Assembly: GCA_963675055.2 (NCBI GenBank)
Contig: CAXXJE010000002.1
Span: 1,674,001 to 1,738,000 of the forward strand
DNA length: 64,000 nucleotides
Origin: PGYT01 sp963675055
GTDB lineage: Bacteria; Bacteroidota; Ignavibacteria; Ignavibacteriales; Melioribacteraceae
Reading direction: 5' to 3'
The position numbers and the translations under genes are program-made. Numbering within the stretch: the first letter of the stretch is position 1; each line of letters begins with the position of its first letter. The notes under the pieces are model-generated. The model searched no databases, had not been told where the DNA came from, and worked only from the letters and a program-made list of their open reading frames with translations. Positions 63,245-64,000 of this stretch are shown one piece after another.

Positions 63245-64000
63245 ATGTCAATTAAGAATAACTATCTGCTGATCATCATTGTAATACTTGTTTCATCCGC
63301 GTTTGCATACGGACAGTCGGGCGAAGAAGAATTTGCCGATCTTAACTATTCCGACAATGTTCGAAAGTCGGGAACCTCGGCTGCACCATTCCTTGAAATA
63401 GGAATCGGAGCCCGTGCGCAGGCTATGGGCGCTGCTTACGTGGCGGTGTCCGATGATGCAGCAGCTCTTTACTGGAATCCTGCCGGATTATCACTAGCGG
63501 AATCGGTTAGTATAACTGCGAATCACTCGGACTGGTTCGTCGGTACTTCGTACCAGTACTTCGGTTTGCTAATTCCATTGGGAAACGAAAGTACTCTCGG
63601 ATTCAGTTTGTCATCCATGGACTACGGCGATAAGCAGCCTGTTAGAACTATTATTCAGCCTGAAGGAACCGGCGAGTATTATGATGCGAGTGATGTAGCT
63701 CTGGCTGCATCTTATGGAATGAAGCTTACTGATAATTTCGCGTTCGGTGCTTCCGTTAAATATATAAAGCAGACTATCTGGCATGAGTCTGCAGAGACTT
63801 TTGCGCTGGACCTCGGAATACGTTACGATACGGAACTGGATGGATTAAGCATCGGGGCGAGCCTTTCTAATTTCGGCGGTGACATGCAGCTTGAAGGACG
63901 AGATCTTGTTAGAGCTTTTGATGCGGATGAGGAAAACTACTCGAACGATAAACTTAACGTTAATCTCCAAACCGACGAATTCCCGCTGCCGCTGTTATTT
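63245..64000 (+). CDS. PorV/PorQ-family outer membrane protein (3' end outside window)
   Basis: The first 252 codons of a gene that runs off the window. Signal peptide (VSSAFAYGQ). The mature start KSGTSAAPFLEIGIGARAQA followed by MGAAYVAVSDDAAALYWNPA is the hallmark of the PorV family. FadL-like barrel strands follow (LGFSLSSMDYGD, FAFGASVKYIKQT). PorV delivers T9SS cargo to the cell surface, and many Ignavibacteria carry copies next to individual surface proteins. It lies 22 bases after the large surface protein gene and probably serves that operon. Confidence 0.88.
   Translation, partial: MSIKNNYLLIIIVILVSSAFAYGQSGEEEFADLNYSDNVRKSGTSAAPFLEIGIGARAQAMGAAYVAVSDDAAALYWNPAGLSLAESVSITANHSDWFVGTSYQYFGLLIPLGNESTLGFSLSSMDYGDKQPVRTIIQPEGTGEYYDASDVALAASYGMKLTDNFAFGASVKYIKQTIWHESAETFALDLGIRYDTELDGLSIGASLSNFGGDMQLEGRDLVRAFDADEENYSNDKLNVNLQTDEFPLPLLF

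Overview
The window looks like the chromosome of a member of the Bacteroidota/Chlorobiota side of the FCB group, most probably an Ignavibacteria-like organism. Three secreted proteins end in a type IX secretion (T9SS) sorting domain with the NYPNPFNP signature common in Ignavibacteria. There is also a PorV-family gene, TonB-dependent receptors with carboxypeptidase-like N-terminal domains, and an FtsX-type permease of the kind common in Bacteroidota. No rRNA, tRNA, CRISPR array, integrase or transposase was seen.

Layout. 1-3900: an orphan TM1266-like [FeFe]-hydrogenase-system regulator, a TonB-dependent receptor and an EamA-type transporter. 4.3-8.3 kb: two T9SS-exported proteins (a repeat protein and an M6-like metalloprotease), a terminator, then a decayed sorting-domain remnant. 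8.4-14 kb: feoAB ferrous iron uptake, a lipoprotein with a Cys/His cluster, a PepSY-type membrane protein and an M28-PDZ peptidase, several of them closed by clear hairpin terminators. 14-17.6 kb: an intergenic repeat, a DUF2905 gene broken by an in-frame TGA, a gene of unknown function, cstA and a small lipoprotein. 17.9-19.8 kb: a T9SS-exported PL6-like polysaccharide lyase.

19.9-31 kb is accessory in character: many small single genes on the + strand, each with its own ribosome binding site (DinB, SIMPL, SRPBCC, alpha/beta hydrolase, NodB deacetylase, isochorismatase, DUF1593, PNPOx and small lipoproteins). Inside it lie a 21-bp tandem array (26.0-26.2 kb) and a 240-bp element (27448-27687) with the fold of an integron attC site. 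An AT-rich gene sits immediately before that element, and a DUF2200 gene loses its 5' part where the element ends.

31-36.8 kb: an SGNH-TPR protein, a serine beta-lactamase-like lipoprotein, GtrA and a GT39-type glycosyltransferase. 37-48.4 kb is a signalling and surface island. It holds a giant protein with about 15 PKD domains and a LysM-FecR protein in one operon, a Cache-HAMP histidine kinase, a divergent NarL-type regulator, and three small stand-alone receiver-like proteins sharing a private N-R-K-[YF]-R type motif. 48.4-57 kb: a HAD acid phosphatase lipoprotein, a 16-residue-repeat protein, an ABC-2 exporter with a LolA-like partner, a PAS histidine kinase and an FtsX/MacB-type permease. 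57.2-64 kb: a palindromic operator candidate, then a TonB-dependent receptor, a large surface protein with Asp-rich calcium-type loops and a PorV-family protein in one operon that runs off the window.

The strongest candidates for something undescribed are the attC-like element with its truncated neighbour, the 21-bp constant/variable array beside it, and the trio of output-less receivers around the PKD/LysM-FecR/kinase cluster.
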